Shown here: positions 5,533 through 7,771 of the stretch, one piece after another
Numbering within the stretch: the stretch's first letter is position 1
Layout: every line of letters starts with the position of its first letter
Assembly (NCBI GenBank): GCA_024636075.1
Contig: JAGXHS010000136.1
Location: forward strand, 1-7,771
Source: Propionibacteriaceae bacterium
GTDB lineage: Bacteria; Actinomycetota; Actinomycetes; Propionibacteriales; Propionibacteriaceae
Reading direction: 5' to 3'
Length of the DNA stretch: 7,771 nucleotides
Position numbers and translations under genes: made by a program
The notes under the pieces: model-generated
The model's database searches: none
The model's input: only the letters and a program-made list of their open reading frames with translations
Told to the model about the DNA's origin: nothing

Positions 5533-6474
5533 ATGACTGACATGACCGCCATCATCACCACCCCCGACGGTCGCCTCGAACCCGCACGCCTGCAGCGTCC
5601 GGTGCCCGGACCCAGCGAAGTGCTGATCAAGGCTGCTGCCGTGGGGGTCAATCCGGTGGACTGGAAAACCAGAAGGTCAGGTGCCGCAGGCAGCGATCCT
5701 GACCACCCGATGATTCTCGGGTGGGACGTCGCTGGAGAGGTCGTCGAGGCCGGGTTCGGTGTCACCCGATTCGCGGTGGGGGATCGGGTCTTCGGCATGC
5801 CCCGGTTCCCGAGACGGGCGAACTGCTACGCCGAGTACGTCGTTGCAGGTTCCCGAGAGGTGGCCAGGGTGCCTGACGGCATCACGGATGTGGAAGCGGG
5901 TGGGTTCCCACTGGCGGCGCTGACAGCCTGGCAAGCGGTGGTGGACACACTCCACATTTCCCAGGGTGAGCGGATCCTCGTCCACGCGGCCTCCGGTGGG
6001 GTGGGGCACCTGGCCGTGCAGATCGCCGCAGCTCGCGGTGCCGAGGTGTGGGCCACTGCGTCGGCGAAGAACCATGACCTGGTCAGAGAACTGGGCGCCG
6101 ATCACCTGATCGACTACCACGTCCAGCGATTCGAGGACGTCTGCACCGACATGGATGCGGTGCTGGATCTGGTCGGCGCCGGGGACTATCCGACCAGGTC
6201 GATCACGTCGCTGAAGCGGGGTGGTCGTCTGGTGGTCATTCCATCGGTGGCGGATCTGCCGCCGGCCGAACTGCTGCAGTCGGCGGGGGTCAGTGCGACG
6301 AAAATGCTGGTCGAACCCGACTACGCATCACTGGAGACGATGGCCCGGATGCTCGCTGACGGGAGACTGCGGGTGGTCATCGCCGACACCCGGCCCCTTG
6401 AGCAGGTGGCTGAGCTGCACGCGATCGGCGAGTCGGGCGGGCCGCTGGGCAAGCTGGTGGCCGTCATCGAGTGA
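5533..6474 (+). CDS. Zinc-independent MDR oxidoreductase (quinone reductase-like)
   Basis: This 313-residue protein belongs to the medium-chain dehydrogenase/reductase superfamily, quinone oxidoreductase branch, whose members reduce quinones or activated alkenes with NADPH. The GroES-like substrate domain spans about 28-110 (GVNPVDWK at 38-45, GWDVAGEVVEAG at 63-74, VGDRVFG at 82-88). ALTAWQAV (129-136) leads into the Rossmann domain, whose nucleotide loop is HAASGGVGHLAVQ (151-163). The zinc-ligand pattern of alcohol dehydrogenases (GHE) is replaced by GWDVAGE, and no structural-zinc cysteine cluster is visible, so it should be metal-free. ATG 5533 follows GGAAGG at 6 nt; an in-frame ATG at 5542 is less well placed. 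The gene is divergent from purU and ends 11 bases inside the opposing GNAT gene. The substrate cannot be predicted. Confidence 0.9.
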   Translation: MTDMTAIITTPDGRLEPARLQRPVPGPSEVLIKAAAVGVNPVDWKTRRSGAAGSDPDHPMILGWDVAGEVVEAGFGVTRFAVGDRVFGMPRFPRRANCYAEYVVAGSREVARVPDGITDVEAGGFPLAALTAWQAVVDTLHISQGERILVHAASGGVGHLAVQIAAARGAEVWATASAKNHDLVRELGADHLIDYHVQRFEDVCTDMDAVLDLVGAGDYPTRSITSLKRGGRLVVIPSVADLPPAELLQSAGVSATKMLVEPDYASLETMARMLADGRLRVVIADTRPLEQVAELHAIGESGGPLGKLVAVIE

Positions 6475-7672
6475 GGAGGCCGTAGTGGGCCAGGCCGACG
6501 CGTTCGGTGCCGCTGCGGCTGGCCCCGGATTGGATCCCGAACAGTTCGAAGCCGGACACCTCGGCCAATCGTCGAGCGGCATGGTTGTCCTCTGCAGTCC
6601 GAACCAGCAGGCTGCTGATGTCGGGACGCTGACGGCACCATCGGACCAGGCGATCGAGCGCGATTTGGCCGACACCGCGACCGCGGGCATCCGGGTGCAG
6701 CCAGTATCCCGCCTCAGCCCGTCCGCTGTCCGCCTCAATGCCCAACAGAGCCACGACCCCCAACAACACCTGCGCCTCGTCGGCGGACGCGACTCCGAAG
6801 ACGGCGGCGTTGCCGATGATCCAACCCTCCCATGCCTGCACCAGCAGGGTCATGGCGTCGAGATCACATTGATCGACGGGGAAACGCGCCATCCAGCGCC
6901 GCAGTGCAGGATCGCAGAGGGACTGCTCGATCCGCGGCAGGTCAGCACTGCGCAACGGACGCAGAACGAGCTGGTCGGCGTCCAGGACGGGCTGGCGCGG
7001 CCACAACCTCGATTCGCGGGCGTCGCTGTCGCACAAGCTGGCCACCCAGCAATCCCTCAGCTCACCGTGGTGTTCGAGCTGGCTGCGGGACAGGCCCTCG
7101 TACTGGAAGCCGCTCTTCGCAGCCACTCTGCGCGATCCCCAGTTGCCGACCATCGCCTTCCAGCGAATCACGCGGTACCCGGACGCGAAGGCGTGGTCAA
7201 CAACCAGATCCGTCGCCGCGCTCATCATCCCGTGACCACGAGCCTGCGGATGCAGCACGAAAGCCACTTCGGCGGCCACCTCGTCAAGGCGACGGAGTTC
7301 GATGGTGCCGCAGTACTGGCGCGCTCCGCCGTCACTGCGCACCGCGTCGATGGCCCAGACCTCGGCCGAGCCGCTGTTCCAGGACCCGGCGCTGTAGTCG
7401 AAGATGAACCAGCGTGCTTCGTCAGCTCCGTAGCCGCCCTCGGGGGTCGGCACCGTCGTCCAGCGGATCACTTCCGGATCACGGCACTGCTGCACCAGCG
7501 CTTCCACGTCGGACCCCCGGTGCGCGCGAAGAAGCACCTTTCGGTCCGGGGTGCACAGCACAGGAACACGGTCCGGCCATTCGTCCGGCTGGTTGGTGGT
7601 GCCTGACTCATTGGTTGGGCCTGACTCATTGCTTGGGGGGATCACGTCACTCACTTCTCCGGCCGATTCCAT
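6464..7672 (-). CDS. Protein with two tandem GNAT acetyltransferase domains
   Basis: From ATG 7672 the product has 402 residues with two RimJ/RimL-like GNAT domains, roughly 40-210 and 230-400. Each keeps an acetyl-CoA pyrophosphate loop: LHPQARGHG (140-148) and LHPDARGRG (325-333). Each also keeps the following N-A-GF region: GNWGSRRVAAKSGF (176-189) and EDNHAARRLAEVSGF (361-375). Both halves could therefore be active, transferring acetyl groups to an unknown amine. The first 35 residues are polar and disordered-looking and include a duplicated NESG segment encoded by an 18-bp DNA repeat. The start is uncertain: TTG 7678, ATG 7672, GTG 7654 and GTG 7645 are all in frame, and none has an ideal ribosome binding site, though GGAGAA lies directly before GTG 7654 and about 9 nt before GTG 7645. 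All lie upstream of the first domain. It converges on the oxidoreductase with an 11-bp overlap. Confidence 0.85.
   Translation of the reverse strand: MESAGEVSDVIPPSNESGPTNESGTTNQPDEWPDRVPVLCTPDRKVLLRAHRGSDVEALVQQCRDPEVIRWTTVPTPEGGYGADEARWFIFDYSAGSWNSGSAEVWAIDAVRSDGGARQYCGTIELRRLDEVAAEVAFVLHPQARGHGMMSAATDLVVDHAFASGYRVIRWKAMVGNWGSRRVAAKSGFQYEGLSRSQLEHHGELRDCWVASLCDSDARESRLWPRQPVLDADQLVLRPLRSADLPRIEQSLCDPALRRWMARFPVDQCDLDAMTLLVQAWEGWIIGNAAVFGVASADEAQVLLGVVALLGIEADSGRAEAGYWLHPDARGRGVGQIALDRLVRWCRQRPDISSLLVRTAEDNHAARRLAEVSGFELFGIQSGASRSGTERVGLAHYGLLTR
7601..7636. repeat. 18-bp tandem duplication in the GNAT N-terminus
   Basis: Two adjacent 18-bp units, at 7601-7618 and 7619-7636, begin GCCTGACTCATTG and differ at one base (GGTTGG against GCTTGG). 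They encode consecutive six-residue units seen as NESGPTNESGTT in the linker ahead of the first GNAT domain. The unit length is a multiple of three, so copy-number change would not break the frame. This is probably a slippage product in an unstructured segment. Confidence 0.75.
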
Positions 7673-7771
7673 CAGCAAGCCATCATTTCACGATCACACC
7701 GGCACTCACACTCCACCGAGCAGCTACACCTGCATCCCATCTGCCGCTGCACCAGGCCCGTGCAGGGGGCC
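7673..7771. other. Terminal stretch without a supportable gene
   Basis: Several frames are open to the window edge on both strands, but none shows recognisable protein sequence or consistent codon bias. One minus-strand frame ends in TGA overlapping ATG 7672 by one base (TGATG), but its translation is rich in cysteine and arginine and looks non-coding. A small inverted repeat, CTGCAC at 7747-7752 and GTGCAG at 7760-7765, could be a weak hairpin. The region most likely holds the GNAT promoter, though I see no clear -10 box. Confidence 0.4.

Noticed and set aside
6221..7606. 461-codon plus-strand open frame running from the oxidoreductase end through the GNAT gene
   Set aside because: It is antisense to a protein with two clear GNAT domains. 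Its translation shows no recognisable domain, and such long antisense frames are common in high-GC DNA.

Overview
This window reads as ordinary chromosomal DNA from a high-GC Gram-positive actinobacterium. The evidence is strong G/C preference at third codon positions, GTG starts, TANNNT-type -10 boxes, promoter spacings compatible with leaderless transcripts, and above all the gene order purN-purH-folD-DUF3017-mdh, which I know as an actinobacterial arrangement. The family could be Propionibacteriaceae or a relative, but that is only a guess. I see no mobile element, CRISPR array, tRNA or rRNA, and no sign of recent transfer.

Left part (1-3441, + strand): after the last codons of an unidentified upstream gene come purN (phosphoribosylglycinamide formyltransferase), purH (bifunctional AICAR formyltransferase/IMP cyclohydrolase), folD (bifunctional methylene-THF dehydrogenase/methenyl-THF cyclohydrolase) and a small three-helix DUF3017 membrane protein. 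The spacings are tight (11, 34 and 3 nt), so this is almost certainly one operon. FolD makes 10-formyl-tetrahydrofolate, and PurN and PurH spend it on the two formylation steps of purine synthesis.

Middle (3501-5452, - strand): mdh (malate dehydrogenase) and purU (10-formyl-THF deformylase) converge on the purine operon. A hairpin that includes the DUF3017 stop codon separates the two transcription units. PurU hydrolyses 10-formyl-THF to formate and THF, so enzymes that make, use and discard this cofactor all lie within about 5.4 kb.

Right part (5453-7771): a zinc-independent quinone oxidoreductase-like MDR protein is divergent from purU across an 80-nt region holding a 16-bp palindrome that abuts a -10 box. 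It converges, with an 11-bp overlap of reading frames, on a minus-strand protein made of two GNAT acetyltransferase domains. The last 93-99 nt contain no supportable gene.

No new system is evident. The most checkable leads are the palindromic operator candidate, the FolD signature substitution, the strand-asymmetric hairpin, the leaderless-promoter candidates, the tandem GNAT fusion and the conserved but uncharacterised DUF3017 gene.
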